Source of the DNA: Juglans regia
Lineage: Eukaryota > Streptophyta > Magnoliopsida > Fagales > Juglandaceae
Direction of reading: 5' to 3'
NCBI RefSeq assembly: GCF_001411555.2
Contig: NC_049903.1
Coordinates: 18,953,234 to 19,017,233, forward strand
DNA length: 64,000 bases
Below are positions 1-12,470 of the stretch, in pieces (within the stretch, counting starts at the first letter, position 1; each line of letters opens with the position of its first letter). The position numbers were made by a program, and so were the translations under genes. Below the pieces are notes generated by a model, which worked only from the letters and a program-made list of their open reading frames with translations, made no database searches and was not told the DNA's origin.

Positions 1-198
1 AATTTTATATTTTATTTTAATTATCAAACCTGCCCTGAGTTTAACTGTACTCAACAACCAAAATGCAGCCTAAATTTCATAGATAATTAGTGGAAATTTT
101 ATTGATATCTAACTGTCATTTATTTTAGGCTTTAAAATTCGAAAAAACAACATTAATAAATCAAAATTAGTGGATGGCAACAGCTGTGACACTAATCA

Positions 199-206
199 TT
201 ATATAC
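199..206 (+). promoter_or_regulatory. Possible TATA box of the PLAC8 gene
   Basis: The motif TTATATAC lies about 240 bases upstream of the chosen start codon at 446. That would give a 5' leader of roughly 210 bases. It is assigned by motif and position only, and AT-rich DNA produces such matches by chance. Confidence 0.25.
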
Positions 207-445
207 GCCGACCGCGCGCTTTCAATCGTCCAACAAACTCTCAACTTCCGAACCGAGCCAAACAAGACAACAATGTCATTTTCTTTTTTCTGCAGCATAT
301 TACCCATAGGGCCATAAAGAAAGGAAAAGGCGTGTTTTAATGGATAAACCAAACAAAACGAATACCAACACGATACCCCCAGATTCAGTTTCTTTGTATT
401 TGCTTCTGCTTCTTCTTGAGGGTGTTTTGTAGGTATTTGGTGGTA

Positions 446-2807
446 ATGGCGGACATGGAGAAGGGAGAGAAGGTGGAACTGCAGCTGAGAGATAAGGAGG
501 ATGACCATGAGGAGAAGGAAAGGTTTATTGAGGGAATGGCGGTGCTCGACTTTGACATGCTCTGCTCAACGGTGGCTTTGCAGACTCGGCAGGGAAAATG
601 GAGTAGCTTCGTGAGCGTTGGACAAGGCGAACAAGAAGACGGAGGCGAGATAGGCGGGGTCCTCAGGATGTGGGAGGGTGAGGTCCTCGACTGCTTCCAC
701 GACCGTCGTATCGCCCTCGAATCAGCTTGGTGAGTGCCTTGTTTTTCTTCCTTCTTGTTTTTTTTTTTTTATTATTATTTTTCTTTGCCATGATCTTATT
801 AGGGGCTGTTTGTTTCTACAGAAAACTTTTTCCGGGATATTTTCTCGTTTTCTCGACAAAGAAGAAAAAGAAATAAATTTTGGGTGTGAAGAAGCTAAAC
901 TGACTTTACAGGCACGAGAAGTTCGTTTTTCAAAAATATCTTGACTTGTTTAGATCCTCCACCGAACAAAACTAGTTCAGAAATTCTGATTTTTTTTTTC
1001 CTCTGTTGAAATTTGATTAACGGGGATTGTTTTTGGGGCCTTTCATCTTTAGCTCCAACTTTTTAGTATTTCCTTACACGTGCAGAATCTTTGGAAGTTT
1101 CATTTCTTCGCTGGGCTTGAACAATGATAGGAATACTCATAATTTGCTTTAATCTTGATTCGATTTTCCCCTTTCTCTTTTGGGTCGTTCAATTATTGTG
1201 ATTAAATTAGGTGAATAAAGAATTAACTCCATCCGCATATAGTTCTAATTATAATTCAAAGTCAATTTTTTTCCCGTTTTCCCATTTTCTGCCCCTTTTT
1301 TGGTGCTGATATTTTGGCACATGCTTTTCGTGACTACTAAGCCCAATGTGGGTTGCTTTTAGTTTCTGGCTGTGCAAGGCAGAGGAATAAAAGGACAAAG
1401 GATAAAAATGTGCTGTGATGTGTTATACATCAAAGATTTCTTTGAATGGAATACGTGCTTTGAAAATATAGTTTGCTGCCATAGGTGATAGGTTGAGTAT
1501 TTTTGTGGTCTTGTTTTACATTCTCAAACTTATTCATGTTTGTACTACGCTTGTGCGTGACAAGGTATTTGATGTTGCAGTTGTCCCTGCTACAGATTTG
1601 GAAAGAACATGAGAAGAGCTGGTTTTGGTTCTTGTTTTGTTCAGGTAAATTTTGGTACTGTTAAATGGAATAAAAGATAAAGAAAAAGAAAAAGAAATTT
1701 AAGATACAAGTAGGGTGAGGTAAGTAACAGTGATATTTTGACTTCGCTGCATTTCATTTCTTATATATGTTTGTACTTTCAAATTTCAACTTCTAACTAT
1801 ATTCTTACTTATCAAAAGAAAAAATAAATTCTAAAATTGTTCTTTTAATTTTGCAGGGATCCGTTTACTTCATTCTTGTTGTTAGTGCTCTTCTGAACTG
1901 GATTGCCTTTATTGTCACCAAGCGGCACTGCTTTCTCTATTTGGCACTTGCTTTAACCGTTTGTTTAGGGACATATTTGGGCTTTATCCGCGCACAGATA
2001 AAGAAGAGATTTAACATCGGGGTGAGCATTTTGTCTATCATTGTGTTCTGTTCCTCAGTGCCACTTCTTGGTATTGTCTTGGCTCAATCTATTTCTTCCT
2101 ATGTTTAATAATGTTTGTCTCAACATTTGTGTTCTGACTTTGCGATCATGTACTCTATTGCAGTGGTTTCTCCAAACATATATAGTCCCATGTTTTGCCA
2201 AAGCTGGCTTAGCATCTTTTATAAGATGAATTGTTTGAAGGGTGTTAATAATCTAATAACAATTTTTTTTCTACCCTGTATATCTGATGCTTATTTCTTT
2301 GGTTTCCTTCTCCATTTAAATGATTGTCACTGAGTTTGTGGGAATCATTATTGTTTTCAGGGCAGTGATAGTTCCTTGGATGATTGCATCTACCATCTTA
2401 TCTGCCCGTGCTGCATGTTATGCCAGGTCCTTTTCCTTGCAAATATTTTGTCAGCATAATTTGACTGTTTCAATTAATTTGCAGTCTGTAAAATGCTTCA
2501 TGTTAAACTTTAATTTGTGGAAGTCACAACGAACAATTGGACTTCAGTCAAATTGGATAAAACCTTTATATTTATTTAAATTTATTAGTATTCTATTAAT
2601 TTGCAATAGGAGTCTAGAACATTGGAGATGAACAATGTCCAAGATGGAATTTGGCATGGTCGTGGTGACACGATATGCATTGGTGGCTTTCATGAAGGGA
2701 GCAAAGCGTTCATTGAACTTAATCAACCTTCTCCTGCATCAAAAACGTCCCCTGAACCCTGCAGCATGCAAAAAAGTGCAAATGGGAGTGATCATGCTTC
2801 AAATTAA
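446..2807 (+). CDS. PLAC8-family cysteine-rich membrane protein, five exons
   Basis: Coding exons are 446-729, 1581-1644, 1857-2021, 2361-2426 and 2610-2807, all with GT-AG borders. They join in frame to about 258 residues. The acidic N-terminus (start MADMEKGEK) leads into the PLAC8 domain. Exon 2 opens with the CCPC motif that defines the family, and exon 4 carries a second Cys cluster (LICPCCMLCQ) followed by ESRTLEMNNVQ. Exon 3 holds a hydrophobic stretch (FILVVSALLNWIAFIV) and a second one (YLALALTVCLGTYLG), so the protein is probably membrane-bound. The C-terminal 40 residues are polar and look disordered. Plant PLAC8 proteins include cell-number regulators and cadmium/calcium-related membrane proteins, but this longer acidic-N-terminal subgroup has no firmly known job. 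The start at 446 was chosen over an in-frame ATG-like codon at 416 because residues from MADMEK onward look like family N-termini. The intact frame suggests a functional gene. Confidence 0.88.
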
Positions 2808-3837
2808 GAACTTGGGCATTCAGATATATTGGTGTGCTGCCCCCAGTAATTGTCAGGCCTATGAATGATGTCAACTTCCTATTTAATATCTTTGCTAATA
2901 GAGAGATGTAACGCAGGCTGCACGATGTTAGCCAGTTTGTTTTCAGGATTTGGTGGTTGCTTGCATAGGAGACTAAAGCTTTGCTCCACCATGGGAGTGC
3001 AGGCTCCGTGGATCTGCAATATTGACCTGCATTAAAAAAAGTTGACGAGGAAGGTGCTTGCAGGTACAGAAGCATGTATAAAGGAAACATATTAGTGGGG
3101 GGGCCTTACAGTCTCCCCTATTCTCTACTATTTCAGTGGTAACAAATATAATTGTTATTAGTGAAATGGAGTTTATGATCATCCGGCATGCTGGGTTGAT
3201 TTGCTACTTGGTTTATTTAGTCCGGATTTGTTGAATGGTTGAATTTGGGACCATTAGATCATGTAGCATTCTTTGCAATAATGCCTACTTTGATCCCCTC
3301 ACACGTGCATATTAGGAAAATCCCCTGAGAGTAAATTAGATTTATTTTCTTCCAAACTCTTCGGACTTGGAGGTTGTGGTGTTGTGCTTGTACCTGATGC
3401 TCAAATTGGATATGGTGCTGGGTTAATTTGGTACTTGGCTTATTAGTTATAAGCATCAATTTTAATTTACATGACATTTTAAGAAAATATGAAAACATCA
3501 CGTGTTAATACTCCAGGAATACCGAATAGTTTTTCGTTACCTTGCCAACAAGTACTATAACTTCGGGCACAAACTCCTCATGCATGTGTCCTGGTAAAGC
3601 ATTTTGAGTAGTGGGGTGCGTCCAGGTTGCTCTTAGCCAAGTAAGAAAGATTGTACAAACCCTGGGTTTAACCGCTTGCACGCAATTGAAGGGATATTGC
3701 CCTTTCGGGGGTAATTTTTTGTAAGGTAAGGCTAATTGTTACGTAACGTGGGAATTTATGGGTGACCATACTTTGACCTCACAAGAAGTTATATAATTTA
3801 AATTACTATAGTACAATCAATTTTCTTGTAAAAAAGC
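2808..3837. other. PLAC8 3' flank, no gene seen
   Basis: This begins with the likely 3' untranslated region of the PLAC8 gene and continues as ordinary non-coding sequence. Short open frames on both strands here show no recognisable domain and no splice-consistent extension. Confidence 0.4.
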
Positions 3838-4262
3838 CGTCTAGGCTGGTGAAGCCGATGGTTGCAGTGGGCGGCGGTGGCAGAGAGTTTTTGTGTTTTT
3901 GTATTTTTAATGTTTCTTTTTGCAGTTTTTGTTTTTTGTAATTAATAAAAAAGAAATAAGTTATTCAACTTGGTGTCCATAGCAGCAGAGTCTCATACTC
4001 CTCCTCCATGAGAGGATAGAGGAGGGTGAGTGTTTCTCTTTTTTAGAAGAGGGGTCTTGTAGTTTTGTTTCTACATAGCGCTTTGTCTGTTAGGAGATAG
4101 TTTTTAGAAGTTAAGACAATATTCGCCACAAAAGAATTTGTGTGCGGGAGTGTCCTAGAGTAGATGTGTAGGTTGGCTTATAGCCCGGATTTTTCTTGTA
4201 TTGATAAGTCACAGCTATAACTTCGGTTCATTGAATAAAATTAAGTCTGTTTCCATTAAAAA
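3838..4262 (+). mobile_element. Possible LINE 3' tail fragment
   Basis: A GC-richer stretch runs into T-rich runs and ends with GGTTCATTGAATAAA and a short A-run near 4256-4262. That resembles the 3' untranslated tail of plant L1 LINEs. No coding part and no target duplication were found, so this is a weak call. Confidence 0.25.
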
Positions 4263-4844
4263 AATAAATCTTGCAAAAAACATGTCCATTCAATGCATTA
4301 CGACGGAAGAATATATTCATAGAATTTAACTGACAGAGCCATGCACCGTGATTCTAGCAAGGTTGAATCTGCTCCACAAATCAAGCAACATAATTCTTGC
4401 AAAACAGATGTTCTGCCTCAAATCATGCACCATGACACTAGCACAATATCTGAAAGATACAATGTTGAAATAATAAGAAGTATTATGTTTAGAAAGTCTG
4501 GCTGCGAATACTTTGTTTCCTTTCTATATATATATATATAACGCTACAACAAATATGCCTTCTTACGGCAACAAAATGTTGAGGCAAAAAGTCAATTTCT
4601 TGCCGCAATAATAAGTGTATAGTCATGTAATGAGCTTTCATATATTCTGTGACTTCCGTATATAAGAAATACAAAGCATCTCTCTATCTCAAATCCCGTA
4701 AGATAGCATTTCTAAAAAGTATTCATGGTATCGGGAGCCAACGGGAAGATAGAGAGAATTTCTATTTTTTTAGTTCCTATATATGTCAAACTTCACGTTC
4801 CTTCTCCCTCTCAGCTCCACCATATGATGACTATCCATATCTGA

Positions 4845-6300
4845 TGTGACGCCCCCAACCTCCGCTTGGGATAAAATAGAGACTTGGAATGTCAGGACAT
4901 ACAACACATGATTACATACGTCCGTTCATGACAATTAATATGCGATGCATCTTAATATGCAACTAACAATATGCAATACAAAATACTTAAATAACAAGTC
5001 TCCATAATTAGATAAACTTTTTCATACGCTTTAAAGCATGAAGAGTTAGGGCTATGAACATCAAAATCAAGTCTAATCTTCGCTCCAAGTCTGACTCCTC
5101 TTCAACCAATCGTATCCAACAGTCCATCTTGATTGGTCTCCTTCAGTCTTGATACAATTTCTACCATTCCGGGGGAATGGTATTCACAAAATTGCCCCTA
5201 AATTTTCCAAATTGCCACTAAGACCCTAAATCTTCACTATTTGCAATTAGGCTCCAAAATTCACCAATTTTCACACACCTCATATTTTATATGTTCTAAA
5301 GTCATCTATACCCTTAGAATTGTAAAATCAAAATACAATTATGCAAACTTAATCAACTCGTGGCTTGCATCTCTCATGGGGACATATGTGATTTTAAGTT
5401 TAAAACTTCTATGGATGCATGTGTGCTCAAATTTCATCAAGTGGCAACCATGAATATAACCTTAGGGACAATTTAAAACTTAGATTGAGGTCACACAAAT
5501 TCATCCCAATACTTAAACATGGCTTAAGACCAAACTACTACTAAACCATCCATTAAGCATATACATGATGTTTCTAGTTTTCTTTTACCAAGAGATGCTT
5601 AAAACCTAACTAAATCATGCATTTTCATTCTTATCCCAATCATAAGGATTTTCTAAATGCTCATTATTCAAACCTAGGCAAATTAATCAAAACTTCATAG
5701 GATAAAAATAGATCAAGCAAAACCAATGCATGCTAGATGATCAACACAAGATATGAATTTATACCTATCATGGCATGCTTTCAACCTTAAATTTAATCCT
5801 TCAAAATTGATTCTAAGACATTAGTGATTCATATAAAATTATAATAAGACATGCCATGGCTAAAAATTGAGTGCTTGGTTGCTTGTCAAAGTGGCTTAAA
5901 CCAAGTGGGATCACATGATCAAAATTGAGTGGCATTTAGGGTTTGGAAACATTTGGGGTTTCGGTTACCCTAGAGATTTAGGGTTTTCGTTTCCCCTCAA
6001 ATTTTTTGGGTTTCACTAGAGTTGAAATCCCCTTTTTGACTGGCCAAAAAGTACTTGAGTAGATAAAATAATGAATGGTGTAAGAGAACATGATGACAAG
6101 GCTTGACTTACATTCCATCACTTACACACTTATACTCCTTTTGAAAAGTGTCCATTGGATTTCCAAATGGATAGCTAAGATTTTGCCATGTGTCCAAAAG
6201 TTTTCTAGTGATCCTAAATGGATTTGGACATCCTACATACTGATTTGACATCTATCTAAACCAGATGCCACGTGATGCTCTCTCGAAGGGTTACCATTCA
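4845..6300 (-). mobile_element. Solo LTR, Ty3/gypsy type, antisense
   Basis: The 1456-bp segment starts TGTGACGCCCCC and ends ACCATTCA, the TG...CA ends of an LTR. It is flanked by a perfect 5-bp direct repeat TCTGA at 4840-4844 and 6301-6305. The left end is the reverse of the GGGGCGT(T/C)ACA terminus seen at the chromovirus LTRs at 55918 and 63578, so the LTR lies on the minus strand. It contains short AT-rich and TTAGGG-like stretches but no coding sequence. No internal region or second LTR is present, so it is most likely a solo LTR made by LTR-LTR recombination. Confidence 0.7.
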
Positions 6301-6305
6301 TCTGA

Positions 6306-7845
6306 AAAACTAAAAAAATCCTAAATATTCATGAGTCTAATGGTACAATTCATTTCGTAAAATTATACTCCTAAATATGAGTCTAAATATTGTACCAGAC
6401 TTAGCTTTTGATTACTGTGGAGAAACACGTTGGCTCAACCTGTGACACATTAGGTAATGTTTGTAGAGTTTTATGTGGATAACAAATCATGTCTTGAGGG
6501 ATTTGTTTAGGCTGAAAAATATTATTTTTGGACCATGTCTATATTGGGTGGTAGTTGATATTGGAGCCCATTGGTGAGTTGGTTTCAATATGGTAATGGG
6601 AGAGGGAGCTGTGGTGTGGTCCTGACACAGGTTGGGTTAGGGGGGGGGGGGGATTGAGGAGGTATGTGCATTAGACGTGGAAGAGATTTTAGGTCAACGA
6701 ATAGATGATGGCAAAGTGGTTGAATCAGGGTCTTGGAGAGTGTTGGCAGATGATTCTGTGAAGGGAAAGCACATCTCATCAATGATGACGTTGCAGGAGA
6801 TGTATATATGTCCATTGAAGAGACTGAGCAGTGATACCCTTTATGGTTAAGGCAAGATCGTTACTTGAGCTTATGACAGTTGTAGGGTAGACAAGGTAAC
6901 CCCGCACACCTAAAGGTTTTGTAGTGGGGTACCTATTTGTATAAAAAGTTCAAGAGGGGTTTTATGTTTGGTGGGTATCTGGATTTCATACTTTTCCCTA
7001 TTCGAATGGAGGTTCAATTATATACTGTGGGTACCAAGTTTATATCCGATATTAGTAATCGGGTTTCACATTTCAAAAAACATTCACCTTATAGATGAAA
7101 CGACATCGTTTTGATCTTCAAACGACGTCATTTTGTGTTTGTTGCCCTTCTCTTTAAAATATTCTTTTCACAAATCTAAGTATTCGGTTACAACTAGGGT
7201 AACCAGACACCTGTATTTTACAACTAGGTATTGGCCAGGTTTGGTTGGCCAGGTAGCCAGACCATTTTATAAACCCGAATGTGGATCTGGGTATAATTGG
7301 GTACCCAGATCTACATCCAAATTTAAACCTATACCTGAGCCTAACACACCTATTTTATGGGTTGGCTCAATATGAAGTGCTTGACCAATAAAAATATAAA
7401 ATTTAACTATTCACACATCTTTTATCTTTTTGCAATAGATACATGACAAAGACTATACAATAAATTTTAAGAAAAAAAAAAAAAAGAGAATAAGTGCCAT
7501 ATTTTCAATCTAAAACTTAATTTCTAGAAAACAGATATATGTGGTGGGTTAATTGGGTTACATGGGTCACTCGGGTCAACGGTGAACTTGGGTTGAGCTG
7601 ACACGACTTGATTATCAATTGGGTCAAATTTGGATAAACTCGAATTGACTTGAAAATGATTATGTACAATTTAAACACTATTATTATGTGTCGAGTTTGT
7701 ATTGAATTTGCAGATCATCTTACAAACCTACCTTCAATGGAAAAGTATTTTATTAAAGAATAGAAAAATACATTATCATTGAGTTAATCCATTACAAAAA
7801 CTAAAAAACTTGGAGTTAAAAAAAGGGTGATTTTAAACCATCAAG
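6306..7845. other. Decayed repeat DNA between solo LTR and hAT
   Basis: There is no gene. A run of 13 G lies near 6640. From about 7000 there are repeated GGGTACC-, GGGTAACC- and ACGACATCGTTTT-like words, as seen in decayed non-autonomous hAT elements in plants. No complete ends or target duplication could be defined. Confidence 0.35.
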
Positions 7846-8740
7846 TAGGGGTGGCTAGCGGGCCCCACATCTGTCTCACCTACACCCGCCCGGTCCGGCC
7901 CCTACCTGGGTTAGGCGGCATCTGCCAGCACACTGTAAGGGCTTGGGGATAGGGCCCAGATTAGGCCCAAGCTTGCCCAGGTTTTCACCCTTCCAACTGG
8001 TCCATTATATATATAATTAGATTTGTAACGAAATGACATTGTTTTGGGTACCCCAAAACGATGTTGTTTTAGGTACCCCAAAATGACGTTGTTTAATTAT
8101 AGAGTTAGTGAAACGTTATATTTATCTTAACACCTATCACTTCCAGTCTCTCACTCTTAGACCCTCTGAACTTGTCTCTCAACTGTCTCACTCGCCTTCA
8201 TCGTCACTTTCATTGAGGCCTAAAAGCCCTTTTCTCTTCATCTTTGTAAGTATCTCTCGAAACTTCTTTTCCATTTTTTTTTTCGCAATGGACTATAGAG
8301 GATGTGATTGTTTCAATAGAGGATGGGGTTGTGTTTTGGATGCTGTGGAGTTTACTTAGTGTTTATGTTTGTTTCAATTGAGGTTGGATGCTGTGAATTT
8401 TAGATTTTCATTCTGAAACCCTAAATTAGTTTAGGGTTTAAATTTGAAACCCTAATTTATGTTAAGGTTTCAGATTGGACCCAAAATTAGGGGTTCAGAT
8501 TGAAACCCTAAATTAGTTTGTACTTTGTATGATTGAAACCTTAATTTATGTTAGGGCTTTGGATTGAAACCCAAAGGCTCGGTTTGGATAGAAAATTTAG
8601 ATGAGATGAGATAAGATGTTTTGAATAGTAGTAAGATTTTTTGAGTTAAGATGAGATAGTTTTGACTTTTTAGGATTTGTTTGAGATGAGTTTGAAAATT
8701 TATAGATGAAATAGAAATGAAATAAAGATGAAATACTAAC

Positions 8741-9576
8741 TGATGGGAACCAAGGTGGACCTAGTTTTAAATATCCTTTCCAAGTTCCAAATGAGACAAT
8801 CACAAGATCAAAAGCAAAGAAAATCAAGGAAGCAAAACAAGAATTGGTGCAATCCACTTTGGATGAAACTAGCAAGAGCCCAACTCACAATATGGGTTTT
8901 AAAGATGAAGAACCAGTTTTGATCCACTTAATACATGCTGTGGAAGACATAACTTAGAATTATTATTTGGGCATATTGTTATTGAAGACTTTCAATTTAT
9001 TAAAATTATTTAAAGGATTTATTTTATTAGTTTAGAATAAGTGGGCTTGAGGATGCTTGACTCACATATGTCTTATTTCTTATGAACTAGGCTTTTTGGA
9101 AAGGCCATGTATTTTAGCCAATGGCTTATTTGAAAAGTTACTTTTTAGGAACTAGGGTTTAATGAGGTACTGTAGCCGCTGCACTATTCATCAAGGGTAG
9201 TTTTGGAAGAAAGGGCTTTAATTTGGCTAGGGTTTTAATTAGGTTTAGGTTTAAATACTCTTTGTAGACTCAATTGAAGAAGTTTATGGAATTTGATGAA
9301 TTTTTTTCATTGTAAATTGAGTTTTACTCATCTTGTTCTTGATTGAACTTTTTAATTTATCGAAAGTAAATCACAACTTTTGTGGCGTTCCGACTTGTAA
9401 TCTGGGTTCTTGAGACGAGTTTTTCAATGGGTCTAAATTTTAATATAATCTAGGTTCTTGAAACGAGTTCTCATTGGGTCTAGATTCTCCATCTATTGAC
9501 TTGATTTTGACTTTTTTGGGTGTGTTTTCAAACTGATTTTGGGTTTAAGGGATTCTATTCCTGCGGGTTCATATCA
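8741..9576 (+). repeat. 5' LTR of the deleted Ty3 element
   Basis: This 836-bp LTR has TG...CA ends. Its last 640 or so bases match 11500-12221 closely by eye, including the run from CATGCTGTGGAAGA to the final GGTTC(A/G)TATCA. The first 210 bases read as the C-terminus of a pol polyprotein ending in a stop near 8955, so in an intact element the pol gene would have run into the 3' LTR. Confidence 0.7.
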
Positions 9577-10444
9577 TTTGGAATTCAGAGCAAGGTTTCC
9601 AATCAGGTCAGATTATATCTTTTAATTCTTGCATCTTTAATTTTGATTCTAAGACTTCATTGATTTAGGGTTGCAAAAAAAAAAAAAAAAAAGACAAAAA
9701 GTAGTCTGCCGAAATTCTTAGAGTTTTTGGTTTGACTGAAATTTGCATCACCTAAGGTCTCAAAATTCTAAGGTTTCTTGCATCTCTAAGTTTGTCAATT
9801 GATTTGAGTGTCGTTCCATTGTCTTTCTTCTACTTCATTGTCAATTTTTGTGTGCTTGAATTCAATTGCTTGATTTTCATAATTAAATATTCCTGTTTGT
9901 GATTGAATTAGAGAAAAGAAGAGAAAATGAAATAAAGGAAAAGAAAAGAAAAGAAAAGAAAAGAAAATTTGAAAAAAAAAAAGAAGAAAAAAAAAGGTAG
10001 CATATTCAAAGGTTGCTACATAGTTACAAAGAAGAGAAAGAAATACATTTGCTGATTGAGCTTTATCATCAAAGGGGCTGAATACATCTTTCTAGTTGAT
10101 ATCTTGTTTTGTAATTACTCTTTCCTTCATATAAATTCCTTTAGTCTCGTGTCATTTTATTACTTCTTTGTTTCTTACTCTTGTTTCTTGGACTTAATTA
10201 CTAGTTGGGATAAAACAAGTTGCATTGTTTTTATTGAGTTCAATTAGTTCTTAAAGAACTTGAGTGGGAAAACTCTTGAGGTAAAATATAAGAGAGTGTG
10301 AGACTATTACCGAATAAAAAGCCAATTAAGAGTGAAACACGAGTGGAGTGCCATTACTTGAGTGGAGTGCCATTACTTGAGTGTAAACATGTAAGGGAGT
10401 GTGAGAGGTTTTACCACTAACATTCTTTTGTGCATCACTTTACA

Positions 10445-11575
10445 ATGTCTCACCGGAGTGGCTCTTCACCAAAGGAGATGGCAGATAACCCATCCTTTGT
10501 GTTACAAGCCATGCAATAACAGTTTGAGCGGTTGAACTTGGTGTTGGGTGAAGTGAGGGATAATATGGATCATCAACAAGCAGTGATTAAAAATCTGCAA
10601 GGTGGGAGAGATAGGAGGTGACGTGAGCCTAGTATTGAGAATGGATATGAGAATGGAGAGTATGGTGAGGATGGGGAACTCCTAACATCTGAAATTGGAT
10701 TTGGTAGACATAGAGAAGTTAGGCTTGGAAGAGGACTTAGGGCAAGCCTAGGGGGTCGAGATGGAGTAGATAAGAACCTTGATAGCATCAAAATTAAAAT
10801 ACTATCATTCCAAGGTAGAACTGACCCTGAAGTTTATTTAGAGTGAGAGAAAAGAATAGAGTTGGTATTTGATTGTCCTAATTACTCTGAAGAGAAGAAT
10901 GTGAAGTTGGCGGTAATTGAGTTGACTGATTATGCGATTATTTGGTGGGATCAATTAGTGACCAATAGGAGGAGAAATCTTGAGAGGCTTGTAGAAACAT
11001 GCAGAGAGTTAAAAGCTATCATGAGGCGGAGATTTGTACCTAGCCACTACTATAAAGGCCTCTACTAAAAATTACAAAATCTTACATAGAGGTCTATGAG
11101 TGTAGAAGATTACCATAAGGAGATGGAGGTGGTTATGATTCGGGCTAATGTAGTGGAGGATCGGGAGGCTACGATGGCTAGATTTTTGAGTGGGTTTAAT
11201 AGGGAGTTAGCCAATATAGTTGAGTTGCAACATTATGTGAAGGTAGAGGATATGATACACATGACTATAAAGGTGGAGAGACAGTTAAAAAGAAAGGGTA
11301 CATCTAGGTATATTTTGGTTTCTAATACTCCTTGGAAACTAAAGTGGGACAAAAATGATCAAGTTGTAACAAAAGGGAAGACCGAACCACCTAAGGGAAA
11401 AGATGAGGGTGAGGTTGAAACCTCAAGAAAAAGAGAGAACGGGTTCAAAAACAATTGTGAGGCCGAGAGTTTAAAAAAAAGAAAAAAAGAATCAGTTTTG
11501 ATCCACAAGATGGGCTTTAAAGAAGAAAAATCAATTTTGATCCACTTGATACATGCTGTGGAAGATATAACTTAG
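10445..11575 (+). pseudogene. Ty3/gypsy gag fragment, broken
   Basis: The frame starts MSHRSGSSPKEMADN. It shows the retrotransposon gag core: an SFQG(R)TDPEVYLE segment, AIIWWDQL, MRRRFVPSHYYKGLY, and MSVEDYHKEMEVVMIRA at about 11096 onward. In-frame stops occur near 10517, 10619, 10844 and 11066. The frame ends in the pol-like tail ILIHLIHAVEDIT that overlaps the 3' LTR, which is a deletion fusion of gag to the pol terminus. It encoded the structural capsid protein of the retrotransposon and can no longer give a full product. Confidence 0.7.
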
Positions 11576-12221
11576 AGTTATTGTTTGATCCTATTGTTAT
11601 TGAAAACTTTCAATTTATTAAAATTATTTAAATGATTTATTTTATTAGTTTAGAATAAGTGGGCTTGAGGATACTTGACCCACATATGTCTTATTTCTTA
11701 TGAACTAGTCTTTTCGGAAAGGTCTTATATTTTGGCCAATGGTTTATTTAGAAAGTTATTTTTTAGGAACTAGGATTTAATGAGGTACTGTAGCGAGTTA
11801 CTGTAGTAGTGGTACTATAACCGCTGCACTATTCATCTAGGGGTAGTTTTGGAAGAAATGGCTTTAATTTGGTTAGGGTTTTAATTAGCTTTAGGTTTAA
11901 ATACTCTTTGTAGTCTCAGTTTAAGAAGTTTATGAAATTTGATGAATTTTTTTCATTGTGAGTTTAGTTTTACTCATCTTGTTATTGATTGAACTTTTGA
12001 ACTTATCGAAGGTAAATCACAACCTTTGTGGCATTCTTACTTGTAATCTGGGTTCTTCAGACGGGTTCTTCAACGGGTCTAGATTTTAATATAATCTAGG
12101 TTCTTAAAACGAGTTCTCATTGAGTCTAGATTCTTCATCCATTGACTTTATTTTGACTTTCTTGGATGAGTTTTCAAACTAATTTTAGGTTCAAGAGATT
12201 CTATCTTGTGGGTTCGTATCA
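11500..12221 (+). repeat. Partial 3' LTR of the deleted Ty3 element
   Basis: This matches the last three quarters of the 5' LTR but lacks its first 200 or so bases. Many single-base differences from the 5' copy are visible, for example GAGCCGC against extra CGAGTTACTGTAG near 11800, so the insertion is not recent. Confidence 0.65.
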
Positions 12222-12470
12222 CTAACCATTTGGATGTCCAAAACCCTTTCATCCATACAGACTAGATGAGATAAAACTATTTCATCTAGCCATCCAAACC
12301 GAGCCTAAATTAGGTTGTCAGTTGATTATGAAACCATTAACTTAATTTATTTTGGGGTTTCAAAAGTGAAACCCCTAAACAATTTGTGTGATTTGTATGA
12401 TTTTAATTTGATATGATTTTTACATCATGTCATCGTCAGGTGTTTACTTGTTTTCCGAATCTTTCAATGC

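Larger units (their letters stand above)
8741..12221 (+). mobile_element. Internally deleted Ty3/gypsy LTR retrotransposon
   Basis: The element begins TGATGGGAACC and ends TATCA. It is flanked by the 5-bp repeat CTAAC at 8736-8740 and 12222-12226. The 5' LTR is 8741-9576. A decayed primer-binding site for initiator tRNA-Met follows at about 9578-9591 (TTGGAATTCAGAGC, compared with the usual TGGTATCAGAGC). Then come a broken gag (10445-11575) and an incomplete 3' LTR from about 11500 to 12221. Protease, reverse transcriptase, RNase H and integrase are missing. The 3' LTR lacks its first 200 or so bases, so one deletion removed pol and the start of the 3' LTR. Confidence 0.75.
8576..12305. mobile_element. 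MITE of the ATCCAAA/TTTGGAT family, split by a Ty3 insertion
   Basis: The left half (8576-8740) starts GGCTCGGTTTGGATAG and continues with GATGAGATGAGATAAG. The right half (12227-12305) ends with CATCCAAACCGAGCC, the inverse of the left end. Removing 8741-12226 (the Ty3 element plus one TSD copy) leaves a MITE of about 245 bp. The same family recurs at least eight more times in the window (20911, 34600, 34805, 35056, 38945, 40288 and 51668, plus two decayed copies). Confidence 0.7.

Noticed and set aside
167..508. Minus-strand 113-residue open frame at the window start
   Set aside because: It has no domain and overlaps the PLAC8 leader and first exon on the other strand.
4544..4640. CACTA-like left end (CGCTACAACAAATATG)
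   Set aside because: No partner right end, no duplication and no internal element sequence could be found.
6585..6815. Proline-rich minus-strand frame
   Set aside because: Its proline run comes from a poly-G tract on the plus strand. No domain or conserved context.
8395..8575. Repeated AAACCCTAA words, like plant telomere sequence
   Set aside because: The words are embedded in longer imperfect units (GATTGAAACCCTAAATTAG) within the hAT intron, not a pure 7-base array.
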